Positions 1 through 6,833 of a DNA stretch of 64,000 nt are shown one piece after another. Position numbers and translations under genes: made by a program. The stretch is from contig CAZWDU010000004.1 in the NCBI GenBank assembly GCA_964632845.1, positions 127,556 through 191,555 of the forward strand. Reading direction: 5' to 3'. The stretch is from JAOZHU01 sp964632845 (GTDB lineage: Archaea; Thermoproteota; Bathyarchaeia; Bathyarchaeales; Bathycorpusculaceae). Within the stretch, counting starts at the first letter, position 1; each line of letters opens with the position of its first letter. The notes beneath the pieces were generated by a model, which ran no database searches, had not been told where the DNA came from, and saw only the letters and a program-made list of their open reading frames with translations.

Positions 1-154
1 CATAAGCCTTCAAGGTTGCCAGCGTGCCGTCCAGGTTCCATGAAAAAGCAGCTTTAGTGAGTTTCCTGCCTGGAGGCGGAGCCGTCAAGTTCATTAACGC
101 GCTGTGAATTGCCTTGTACGCCTCGTCGTATCTGCCGTACGCAACTTCAGTCAC
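1..154 (-). CDS. Partial viral structural protein, cut by the left window edge
   Basis: An open frame begins with GTG at 154, directly after the portal stop codon (156-158), and stays open to base 1, giving 51 codons. The visible N-terminus reads TEVAYGRYDEAYKAI, and further on a tract FSWNLDGTLATLKAY looks like a short beta repeat. I do not recognise the family. Its position downstream of the portal gene, in the same direction and almost touching it, makes it part of the same virion operon. The start could instead be an in-frame internal ATG. Confidence 0.5.
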   Translation of the reverse strand, partial: MTEVAYGRYDEAYKAIHSALMNLTAPPPGRKLTKAAFSWNLDGTLATLKAY

Positions 155-155
155 T

Positions 156-1391
156 TCACTTTGCCTCCGCAGAAATACCACGTACATCTTGGGCTGGCCG
201 CTGTGGTTTTTCCCACAGTTCCCAACCGAGCTTAACCGCGTTCTTGCGGAACTCTTCCGTGCGGATAAAGCCCAACTCAACAGCCCTGAGCATATCCGCT
301 ATGTTGGCGTCCTGTGTTTTAGGCGAACCCCAATGCAGCCGCGCCTGCGCCTTCTCCGCGTCAACACCCTCCTGCGCTAGAGCCACATCGAAAAGCTCCC
401 GCTCCACCTGCCGCTTGATATAGCGTTGAACAGGTTTGATGAGCATGTTCTGCAGTTCCAAGGCAGCTTTCGCTGAAGCTTCCGTGAAGCCCGGCGTGCT
501 GAATAGCCGTGGCAGGGGCGTTTCGCAGCCGAGGTAAAACTGGTTTATCAAGTGGTCCACATAATATTCAAAACGCGCTCTTGGGTCAAGCGTTACAGGT
601 CTTATATCGCCTTTTCCACTGTAAAAAAGCCAAGCACCTTCTTCGCCACGGTTCTTAATAGCCTGCTCAAACTGCTGGATAGTCCGCTCATCGGCTCTTT
701 CAAGCAGCGCCAGCACGTCTGGTCCAGCGTATTTCTCAAAGATTCTTGGCATTATGCGCTCGATTTTAGCTTTCATCCACGCGAACGCTGGTCGCTTGTC
801 GGACTGGAAAGTCAACGCGTGTAGCAAGACCTGCAACACGCCTGTTCCATAGCCCGAGCAGTCGAGACAGTTTATTCGCCAATGCAACACCGCCTCAGCA
901 GCGAGACTTTCACCGCCGTAAGTCTGCCGCAGCTTGTAACTTTCCACCTTGTAAGGCACCTTAAGCGTTGTTTCATCTATGCAGCTTTGCTGAATGCGCT
1001 CAACAGCGTCCACGGGCAGCCTGTGCAGTGCAGTTAGTTTTTCAGGCGTCAATTTAAGCCAGAAATCGTTGCCGCAGGCGATTAATGCCCTTGCCATTTC
1101 GCAGAGCAAATTGTCCAAGTTGACGTCTTCGCTGAACCTGTCCACTACGCGCTTGGCTTCGGCTGCTTTCGCGTAGTTTTCGTTAACTGTCGTGTAGAAG
1201 CCTGCGCCCACGGCGGAAGCCGCCAGCAAGTCCACGCTTGCCTTGCATGTGGGGTCACGTTCATACAGCTTCATCACGTCGGTTAAAGGCACAGTAGGTG
1301 TCTCGTACACCAGCGCCTTTTGCGGCGCAGCGTAGCCGCTTCGTGTTCTAGGCAAGAACGCGTTCGTTAATCTGTGCAGCACGTTGCTCAT
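156..1391 (-). CDS. Phage-type portal protein
   Basis: A 411-residue protein with the character of the PBSX/HK97 portal family. In tailed viruses the portal forms the dodecameric ring at one capsid vertex through which DNA is packaged. Seen in the sequence: an N-terminal run on helix formation and depletion of small residues (VDLLAASAVGAGFYTT), an ACGNDFWLKL segment typical of the portal wing/stem region, a conserved HWRIN block, and a C-terminal helical part (TPLPRLFSTPGFTEASAKAA) before the basic tail. Length fits the family. It follows the winged-helix gene with a 0-base gap and is the last complete gene of a leftward head-gene operon. No large terminase lies in the window; it would be expected off the left edge or is missing. 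Confidence 0.8.
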   Translation of the reverse strand: MSNVLHRLTNAFLPRTRSGYAAPQKALVYETPTVPLTDVMKLYERDPTCKASVDLLAASAVGAGFYTTVNENYAKAAEAKRVVDRFSEDVNLDNLLCEMARALIACGNDFWLKLTPEKLTALHRLPVDAVERIQQSCIDETTLKVPYKVESYKLRQTYGGESLAAEAVLHWRINCLDCSGYGTGVLQVLLHALTFQSDKRPAFAWMKAKIERIMPRIFEKYAGPDVLALLERADERTIQQFEQAIKNRGEEGAWLFYSGKGDIRPVTLDPRARFEYYVDHLINQFYLGCETPLPRLFSTPGFTEASAKAALELQNMLIKPVQRYIKRQVERELFDVALAQEGVDAEKAQARLHWGSPKTQDANIADMLRAVELGFIRTEEFRKNAVKLGWELWEKPQRPAQDVRGISAEAK

Positions 1392-1637
1392 TTAGAGCGC
1401 CTCCAAAAATTTTGTGCCCCGCTCGGTTATGGTATAGGCTGCGCGGTGTTTCTGCTCGCTTTTCACGATGTAACCGCTTTGAACCAAGTAGTGGAATATG
1501 CCTTCGAAAGTGGCATGAGTGCCATGCTTTCGGACGGTGCGTTTCTCGAGTTCTGTTCGGCAGAGCGGCTGCCTGCTAAGCTCCTTCAACACGGTTTTTG
1601 CCAAATTTAACCTTTCACTTAAGCGTCTCATGTGCAA
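1392..1637 (-). CDS. Small winged-helix DNA-binding protein in the provirus
   Basis: An 81-residue protein. The middle (CRTELEKRTVRKHGTHATFEGIFHYLVQSGYIVK) reads as helix-turn-helix plus recognition helix, and the end (YTITERGTKFLEAL) is the usual beta wing and closing helix of archaeal winged-helix regulators. It overlaps the upstream zinc-ribbon gene by about 10 bases and abuts the portal gene, so it is co-transcribed with virion genes. A regulator inside a head operon is unusual but common in archaeal proviruses. The DNA target is unknown. Confidence 0.65.
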   Translation of the reverse strand: MHMRRLSERLNLAKTVLKELSRQPLCRTELEKRTVRKHGTHATFEGIFHYLVQSGYIVKSEQKHRAAYTITERGTKFLEAL

Positions 1638-1882
1638 ACAACCTCTACGGGCTTTTGACTGCTAAAAAACATGGGAAAATGAAGAGGGCACACCATTAAC
1701 ACAGCAAGGTCTCTTCTATCATCAAAGCCGTAAGTGTTCATGGCAAGGTCAGGCGCGTATGGCAGCATTTCAGCCCCGCACGTTGGACAAGTCTTCCAGC
1801 AGTCGCAGACGACGATGTCGTCTTTCCTGTCGGAATAATATCTTTTTCCGCAGTGGGGACATTTGCCTTCATACCTCGCCAT
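1628..1882 (-). CDS. Small zinc-ribbon protein in the provirus
   Basis: An 84-residue protein with two CxxC pairs near the N-terminus (CPHCGKRYY, then CDCWKTCPTCGAEM), a typical treble/ribbon zinc site. The rest contains no recognisable domain. It lies between the capsid gene and the winged-helix gene on the same strand, overlapping the latter. Function is unknown; similar small zinc proteins accompany head genes in proviruses of uncultured archaea. The gene is probably real because the cysteine spacing is regular and it fills the operon without gaps. Confidence 0.6.
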   Translation of the reverse strand: MARYEGKCPHCGKRYYSDRKDDIVVCDCWKTCPTCGAEMLPYAPDLAMNTYGFDDRRDLAVLMVCPLHFPMFFSSQKPVEVVCT

Positions 1883-1902
1883 CTTCCCTACCTCTCACCA
1901 GC

Positions 1903-2856
1903 TTACAGCGTTGTGCTTATGTTGGTCATTTTCGCGATGGCTTTGCTGCGGAGAACACCCACACCGAACCGCGTCGTAGCCCTGACGCCGTATTTGCCGT
2001 TCTTTATGTCTTCCCAGTCTTCAACCGTCACGTCTCGCCTAAGCAGCATCGCTGAGGCTACACGCGTATCCAGAGCGTAGGCAACGCCGTTCGGCACCAG
2101 AGTGCTGGCTTGAACACGCATGCCCAAAACGCTCGTGACGGTGCCCTGCTCCAAATCTGTCTGCCCAGCAGGCAAATACTGCGCATGAATGAACTTGTCA
2201 TCCGTCAACAACTGATGCAACTGCACCTCGTTCACCGCTAACACTGTTGGCCGCCAGTTTTCGCTTCTCACCGCATTATGCAGTTTCACCAGTCCGTTCC
2301 AGTTCATGGCTGCCTCGCCCTGATTTACTGGTGCTCCGCCAGCCAAATCTGCGTCAGCCACGGCACCGTACAACGCGATTATCGTGTCTGTTTCCTCTTC
2401 GCCAAGGGCTCTGCCAACCTTCTCCACCATGCTGTCCATGACGTTCCACGTGGCGTCCTCCAGAAACTCCCTGGTCCACTCTTCCGAAGCTTCAGCAAGC
2501 ACGTTCGTGTAAACGTCCACCGTGCTGTTCTTCTTGCCGCTTAAGCGTGTGGCGGCGCCTTCAGCGTAGCGGTAAGCTACAGCCTTTTCGTCCAGCGGAA
2601 AACGCTCAATCGCTTCAGTGGTAGGTCGCACCGTGATTATGCTTCTGCCTATCATCTCGGGATATGCAGCCTGCACAAGCGTGTCATGCAAACGCCCCAA
2701 AGCGCCGACGGCATCGCTGAACAAGCCTTCTCTCACGCCGACTTCACAGTAACGCTTGAGAAAAGGGTGCACGTTCGCCTTGTGCCGCAACGTTTCCACG
2801 TGCTCTTTGAATTCGCCGTCGCGCTGCATCAAAGCCTCAAAAAGTCTCGGTTTCAT
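1903..2856 (-). CDS. HK97-fold major capsid protein
   Basis: About 317 residues from the ATG at 2856; a GAGGTG ribosome site lies 7 bases before it. A GTG at 2871 would add five residues and overlap the previous stop. Features typical of HK97-fold capsid proteins: a helical N-terminus, an E-loop-like stretch with YRYAEGAATRLS, an A-domain with the motif MNWNGLVKLHNAV and LAVNEVQLHQLL, then LGMRVQASTLVPNGVAYALD and a C-terminal strand (FGVGVLRSKAIAKM). The protein would form the icosahedral shell. It follows the protease and decoration genes, so the order protease-decoration-capsid identifies a head cassette. I see no separate scaffold gene. Confidence 0.8.
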   Translation of the reverse strand: MKPRLFEALMQRDGEFKEHVETLRHKANVHPFLKRYCEVGVREGLFSDAVGALGRLHDTLVQAAYPEMIGRSIITVRPTTEAIERFPLDEKAVAYRYAEGAATRLSGKKNSTVDVYTNVLAEASEEWTREFLEDATWNVMDSMVEKVGRALGEEETDTIIALYGAVADADLAGGAPVNQGEAAMNWNGLVKLHNAVRSENWRPTVLAVNEVQLHQLLTDDKFIHAQYLPAGQTDLEQGTVTSVLGMRVQASTLVPNGVAYALDTRVASAMLLRRDVTVEDWEDIKNGKYGVRATTRFGVGVLRSKAIAKMTNISTTL

Positions 2857-2867
2857 ACACGCGCACC

Positions 2868-3293
2868 TCACACTTGGATGAACAGCAAATCATCAGCAGC
2901 CAATGCAGTTTCTAGAGCAGTGCCTAACTTGCGATTATAGTAAACTGTGTACGTTGCTGAACCGCCCTCGTCAACAGCTTGATCCGCCAACCCGAGCACT
3001 CGTTTTGAGGCGTCAGCGCCGTAGACTGCTTTACCGCGGGTTATGGCGTCGCCAGCCTTCACTTTGACTCTGCCGCGAACCAGCACAGGACATTGCGCGC
3101 CAGAAACAGCGCTTTTAACAGCTACACCTATGCAGTCTTGCGCTTCAACTGCAGGAACAACCTTGTTGTCCTCGCTTAAGTAGACAGGATCGCCTTTCGT
3201 TACCTGTGCAGCTGCCTCAAACGATTCGATTACAGCGTTCGGGTCGTCTGTTTCACCTATCGCCATCCAGCTTTTCCCAGTTAAATCCGTCAT
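2868..3293 (-). CDS. Capsid decoration-like protein (DUF2190 type)
   Basis: A 141-residue protein rich in small and beta-forming residues. It has the pattern of the phage DUF2190 capsid-stabilising family: an ALVTKGDPVYLSEDN-like segment (here AAQVTKGDPVYLSEDNKVVP), a CIGVAVKSAVSGAQCPVLVRGRV block and a GKAVYGADASKRVLG block. Members trim the outside of HK97-type heads. The stop overlaps the possible GTG start of the capsid gene, so the two are translationally linked, and the protease gene ends 52 bases upstream. All four head genes run in the same direction. Confidence 0.7.
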   Translation of the reverse strand: MTDLTGKSWMAIGETDDPNAVIESFEAAAQVTKGDPVYLSEDNKVVPAVEAQDCIGVAVKSAVSGAQCPVLVRGRVKVKAGDAITRGKAVYGADASKRVLGLADQAVDEGGSATYTVYYNRKLGTALETALAADDLLFIQV

Positions 3294-3345
3294 TTGCCAT
3301 TTTTCACTCCAAATTCATCTTCGCTTTCACCGAGTTCATCCTCAG

Positions 3346-4512
3346 CTACTCACGGTCAACTCCGTGACCATCCTGCAAACTGCGAAGCTTCACGAGAACC
3401 CTGCGCAGTTCCTGACACATTCTCTGAGGCCCTAGGCTCCAACTCCGCTGAACCAGCGGGCTTGGCAACACCGCTTCAATCAACTGCACCGCCGTGTCCA
3501 CAGGCACAACAGGAGCGGGTGGCTTGCTGAACATGCGCTCGGATAACTCACTTTGGCGTGAGAATTGGTTTGAAACGGGAGTAACGTAGTCTGGGTGAAG
3601 CGACAGCCAATCCTGAATCTTAAGCTGGTCCCACATTTTCTCTTTGGAGAAGAAAATCGCTTGTGTACGCTGGGCTTCGGGTTGCTGCCGCGGTTTCCCC
3701 ATAACGGCCAAAACGCCATTCTCACGGTCAAGCCAAACAGTGCTGAAGTGCTCAGGCATGAACGCTGAAGTTTCTTGGGAGAAGCCGAGAATGTACTCGC
3801 CACTTATCAGCGGCTCAAGCGCTTGCTCCGTAGCGTGCAGTTTCTCCATGATTTGGATGTTGGCTGCTGATATGCCTGGCACGGCTACCAAGCTTATTTC
3901 AGCGTTGTTTAAGCCGTGGGGGATTTTGCCGTCGATGATATCTAAGGCTTCATAGTCTGCGCCCACGCTGACGTGTTTGATGAGACCTTTGCGGATTTTT
4001 TCAGCAGTTTCCTCATCGTAGATTTCAGCTTCGTATCGTAGGCTTTGCCCATCCCATTCGGTTTTGGTAACTTTGCCGACGGCGTTTGGCACAGTCACGT
4101 GTTCCACGTATACGGGTGCAGAAGCCAGTTTCGCAGCGAAAGTCTGCAGTTCTTCAGTTGTGTATATGTTGTGGTTTCGGCTTATGCCTGTGGTCATAGC
4201 CACGCCGCGTATTCGCAGGGGTTTTTCCATGATTTTCTCGGTTATGGTGAAGGCAAAAACTGCATAGATGTGTTCTTCAGTGGGGTTGTGGTGTTTTTCG
4301 AACCATTGTTTGGCTTTTTCAATTGTCCAGCCTTCGTTTTTTTCGAAAAGGTAGCTTAGGACTTCAATGGCTTGCTTGTCTTTTGGTTTGCCTATTACGG
4401 CTTTGATGCCTGCTTTGGCGTCTAGCGTTATGATTCTGAGTGTGTCTTTTTGGAATTCATCGGTGTTTCGATGCCCGCTTCGGATGTATTGTTCTGTGTT
4501 TTCCCATGGCAT
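3346..4512 (-). CDS. Prohead protease (HK97/S78-U35 family)
   Basis: A 388-residue protein. Residues 1-90 form an N-terminal module (WENTEQYIRSGHR, GWTIEKAKQWFEKHH) often seen fused to viral proteases. The central part carries the herpes/HK97 protease signature: a histidine in YVEHVTVPNAVGKV, the nucleophile serine in LIKHVSVGADYE, then HGLNNAEISLVAVPGI. In HK97-like viruses this enzyme matures the prohead by cutting scaffold and capsid. The C-terminal 150 residues are low in conserved features and may contain a scaffold-like region, which would explain the absence of a separate scaffold gene. It is the first gene of the leftward operon; no virion gene is seen to its right, so it lies close to one edge of the visible provirus block. 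Confidence 0.75.
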   Translation of the reverse strand: MPWENTEQYIRSGHRNTDEFQKDTLRIITLDAKAGIKAVIGKPKDKQAIEVLSYLFEKNEGWTIEKAKQWFEKHHNPTEEHIYAVFAFTITEKIMEKPLRIRGVAMTTGISRNHNIYTTEELQTFAAKLASAPVYVEHVTVPNAVGKVTKTEWDGQSLRYEAEIYDEETAEKIRKGLIKHVSVGADYEALDIIDGKIPHGLNNAEISLVAVPGISAANIQIMEKLHATEQALEPLISGEYILGFSQETSAFMPEHFSTVWLDRENGVLAVMGKPRQQPEAQRTQAIFFSKEKMWDQLKIQDWLSLHPDYVTPVSNQFSRQSELSERMFSKPPAPVVPVDTAVQLIEAVLPSPLVQRSWSLGPQRMCQELRRVLVKLRSLQDGHGVDRE

Positions 4513-4650
4513 TTCTATTAAACCTCACATAATTGATACTGAGTTAATATACTGTGAAAGTGAAAAGGCGAATTGTACACTGTGTTGGGCTACGTGGGGG
4601 CTAACGCGTGGACTACCCTGAAGGGACTAAACAACAAAAAGTGATGTGTG

Positions 4651-4830
4651 ATGCCGAGAAAGTGTGTAGTTAAAGTGGTGTTAAGCAAAGAGCAACGGGC
4701 TATTTTGAGTGAGTTAGCGAGGAGGCTGGGAACTAGTGAAAGTGAGACTTTGCGAATGGCTTTGATGGATTACGCTAAAGAGTTGAGTTTGATGTCTGAA
4801 AGTATTCATCGAGGGCAAAATCACGCTTAA
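4651..4830 (+). CDS. Ribbon-helix-helix (CopG-like) regulator
   Basis: About 59 residues from the ATG at 4651; a GTG directly upstream (4648) is also possible. The sequence CVVKVVLSKEQRAILSELARRLGTSESETLRMALMDYAKEL matches the beta-strand/helix/helix layout of ribbon-helix-helix DNA-binding proteins, with a G-T-S-E-S-E turn between helices. It stands divergent from the provirus head operon, separated by 138 bases, and could be a provirus regulator or half of a toxin-antitoxin pair; no toxin partner is adjacent. Its stop codon is only 27 bases before the first signalling palindrome. Confidence 0.6.
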   Translation: MPRKCVVKVVLSKEQRAILSELARRLGTSESETLRMALMDYAKELSLMSESIHRGQNHA

Positions 4831-4856
4831 ATTTGTCAAAGTTCAGGTTTAATAGA

Positions 4857-4871
4857 ATTCTGATTCTGAAT
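4857..4871. promoter_or_regulatory. Palindromic site 1, ATTCTGATTCTGAAT
   Basis: First of three copies of the palindrome ATTCNGATTCNGAAT. It lies 111 bases before the small signalling protein at 4982. A TATA-like CTTAAATTT at 4827-4835 places a possible transcription start at or near the site, which fits repressor or autoregulatory binding. The binding protein is unknown. Confidence 0.6.
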
Positions 4872-4981
4872 GTAATTTCGAGGAAAAAACTAAATTGCAG
4901 ATTAACTTTAAATGCACTTTGCGCCATAGTGTAGTTACATGTATCTGGCGATTGCATTTTTTGTATATGGGGGTTCGAATT

Positions 4982-5314
4982 ATGCCAAAAAAAACAAAAA
5001 ACTTTGATGAACTCCTAATGGAAGCAATCGATGATGCCCTAAGTTCTCTCGGGGAATCGGTTAAGCAAGCAATTTACTTTCATATTGAAAACAAATTTGT
5101 GGCAAGAAATGAGATTCCAAATAAAATCCAGAATTTTCAGGGTGGGCTTGAAAAAATCTTCGGTGCAGGCGCTCAATTCATAGAAATTTTAATCATGAAA
5201 AAATTGCATGCGAAAATTGGGATCACGGTCACCATAGAATCAGTGGATGACCAGCTTGAATTTATTAAATATGTAAACGCGGCAAAGCAAAGTTTTTTGG
5301 AAAAGCGATCTTGA
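4982..5314 (+). CDS. Small signalling-associated protein, paralogue of 11896-12219 (NitrOD5-like)
   Basis: A 110-residue protein starting at the ATG at 4982 (MPKKTKNFDELL). Upstream in-frame codons lack a good ribosome site. It shares with the protein at 11896-12219 the block S-L/I-GES-KQAIYFH-EN/K, a helix with E/Q-IP-I and the block EKIFG-GA-F-E-LI. From memory this resembles the family called NitrOD5, an output domain described in archaeal two-component systems; that name is unverified. The fold looks all-helical with no obvious zinc site. It is followed by a response regulator, and palindrome copies lie before both genes. A stand-alone output or DNA-binding partner of the receiver protein is an inference. 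Confidence 0.65.
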   Translation: MPKKTKNFDELLMEAIDDALSSLGESVKQAIYFHIENKFVARNEIPNKIQNFQGGLEKIFGAGAQFIEILIMKKLHAKIGITVTIESVDDQLEFIKYVNAAKQSFLEKRS

Positions 5315-5435
5315 GCCATGAGTTGTCAAAAGTCAGCTTTTCCTGTCGGAATATTTTAGTGGAAATTCATATTAGTTGTGCATAAAGGCTTTATCGCTGT
5401 GGATTGAAGCTTACAGCATACTATTCGGTAGTATT

Positions 5436-5450
5436 ATTCCGATTCGGAAT
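5436..5450. promoter_or_regulatory. Palindromic site 2, ATTCCGATTCGGAAT (perfect arms)
   Basis: Second copy of the shared palindrome and the most symmetric: only the central base breaks the symmetry. It ends 26 bases before the response regulator start at 5477. An extra half-site ATTCGG lies just upstream (5423-5428). A CTTTATCG element near 5387 could be the TATA box, which would place the site just downstream of the transcription start. Confidence 0.65.
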
Positions 5451-5476
5451 CAGAAAGGAAATGGAGGTGGAAACGT

Positions 5477-5962
5477 ATGCATGAAACTGTTAAAATCCTA
5501 ATTGTTGATGATGATGAGAACATACGCAGCGTGTTGACGACAATTCTTGAAGATGAAGACTACACCGTTGAATCAGCAGATACCGCGAAGAAGGGCATAG
5601 AGAAAAGCGAGAAAACAGTTTACAATTTGGCGTTGATTGATGTTCGTTTGCCTGATATGGGGGGCATTGAACTTCTGGCAAAAATGCGAAGTACCGAACC
5701 GAAAATGAGGAAAATTATCATTACTGGGTATCCAACGCTGCAGAATGCTGTGGAGGCCGTGAACAAGGGCGCAGACGCCTACATTATGAAGCCGTTTGAT
5801 GTAGAGAAAATCCTTCAAACCATTAAAGAGCAGTTGCAGAAGCAGAAGGAAGAAGTGAGTTATAGTGAAGCGAAGGTTGCTGAGTTCATTGAAACCCGTG
5901 TTAAAGAGTTAGAGTCGCTAGATGAAATCGCGGTCAAAAAGTGTACTGACTCTTCTTTTTAA
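5477..5962 (+). CDS. Single-domain response regulator 1
   Basis: 161 residues. A CheY-like receiver fills residues 5-125: acidic pocket LIVDDDEN, phospho-acceptor aspartate in ALIDVRLPDM, threonine in KIIITGYP and lysine in YIMKPF. A C-terminal helical tail of about 35 residues (AKVAEFIETRVKELE) has no DNA-binding domain. It is a close paralogue of the receiver at 9738-10193, sharing the stretch GYP-LQNAVEAVNKGADAY. The only kinase in sight is at 10190-11896, so this regulator probably receives phosphate from that kinase or from one outside the window. The gene has a good ribosome site (GGAGGTGG at 5462-5469). Confidence 0.9.
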   Translation: MHETVKILIVDDDENIRSVLTTILEDEDYTVESADTAKKGIEKSEKTVYNLALIDVRLPDMGGIELLAKMRSTEPKMRKIIITGYPTLQNAVEAVNKGADAYIMKPFDVEKILQTIKEQLQKQKEEVSYSEAKVAEFIETRVKELESLDEIAVKKCTDSSF

Positions 5963-6313
5963 ACTTCTTAATTTTCCCCGTTTATGCTTTGGTTTCGTCC
6001 AGAAAAATGCTGAATGAAAAGCTCTCAGAGTTTTCTGGCGGATACTTGCTACGGGTTTATTTTGGAAAAATTTAAGCTTTCTTGTATTTGCCGAAAACAG
6101 GGTTTTTTCTTGGAAAGCACTTTTTTTGTTGCTTTTTAATTACTGCGATTATGTGTATTTCGATGATGTTTTTTCTCCGCATTAAGCGGCTATTTCAAAA
6201 TTGCTGTGGAAACGCTTTATATATACGCTAAGCATAGCGTCTAATGCAGCTTGTTAACACTATATTTGTGTACTTACGAAAGTGCCCAAATAACGTATAC
6301 GCCGTGAAAAAGC
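5963..6313 (+). promoter_or_regulatory. Intergenic region and promoter of nrdR
   Basis: 351 bases without a gene. The first 200 are AT-rich with T runs (for example 5950-5961 and 6121-6130) that may stop the upstream transcript. A strong TATA element CTTTATATATAC lies at 6215-6226, followed by two palindromes (separate entries) and then the nrdR start. I see no small reading frame with a ribosome site here. Confidence 0.6.
6225..6271. promoter_or_regulatory. Tandem NrdR-box-like operator
   Basis: Two palindromes. The first, 6225-6240, is ACGCTAAGCATAGCGT with perfect 6-base arms. The second, 6257-6271, is ACACTATATTTGTGT, close to the known bacterial NrdR box consensus ACACWATATVTWGTGT though one base shorter in the spacer. 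They are separated by 16 bases, about 31-32 bases centre to centre, which is the three-turn spacing known for paired NrdR boxes. The first overlaps the end of the TATA element, so binding should repress. The nearest downstream gene is nrdR itself, followed by nrdD-nrdG. Confidence 0.7.
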
Positions 6314-6760
6314 ATGAAGTGTCCGTATTGCGGTTCAGAAGATTCCAAAACGTTGGAAACGCGTGATTCGCCAGAGAACACTACGCGCAGACGCAAAGAA
6401 TGCATCAACTGCGGGAAACGCTTTACGACTTACGAGTACGTGGAAACTGTGGAGTTGATGGTGTGGAAGAAAGACGGCAAGCTGGAACGTTTCGATGTTA
6501 ACAAGGTAATTCGCGGTTTGCAGAAAGCTTGCGAAAAGAGACCGGTAACTATGGAGCAAATTCACGAGTTGGCGGATCGTGTCAGACAAGACCTGATGTT
6601 GAAGGGCAGAGAGGAGGTTTCTTCGCAGGAAATCGGTGATTCAGTCATGAAGTACTTGAAAACGGTTGATCGTATTGCGTATATTCGGTTTGCGTCGGTT
6701 TACAAGCAGTTTGAGGAGCCTGAGGATTTCAAGCGTTTGTTGCTTGAGGTGAAAAAGTGA
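6314..6760 (+). CDS. nrdR: NrdR, ribonucleotide reductase repressor
   Basis: 148 residues, the normal NrdR length. The N-terminal zinc ribbon (CPYCGSEDSKTLETRDS, then CINCGKRFTTYEYVE) binds DNA, and residues 50-140 are an ATP-cone (VWKKDGKLERFDVNKVIRGLQKAC) that senses dATP/ATP. NrdR shuts off ribonucleotide reductase genes when dATP is high. The family is chiefly bacterial but occurs in some archaea. The gene is followed 73 bases later by nrdD, and its own promoter carries tandem NrdR-like boxes, so autoregulation with control of the reductase is likely. Confidence 0.92.
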   Translation: MKCPYCGSEDSKTLETRDSPENTTRRRKECINCGKRFTTYEYVETVELMVWKKDGKLERFDVNKVIRGLQKACEKRPVTMEQIHELADRVRQDLMLKGREEVSSQEIGDSVMKYLKTVDRIAYIRFASVYKQFEEPEDFKRLLLEVKK

Positions 6761-6833
6761 TGTGCAAATCAAGTTATACCCCTCTATTTAAAGGGGGAAT
6801 TTTCGCGAAGTCGTTTGAGGAGGAAAAAATAAG

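Noticed and set aside
4970..4990. GGTTCGAAT resembling a tRNA T loop
   Set aside because: The flanking bases do not form a T stem, and the ATG of a signalling gene follows directly.
6775..6795. CCCCTCTATTTAAAGGGG hairpin before nrdD as attenuator
   Set aside because: The stem is only four to five pairs and its loop contains a TATA-like TTTAAA, so a promoter is the simpler reading.
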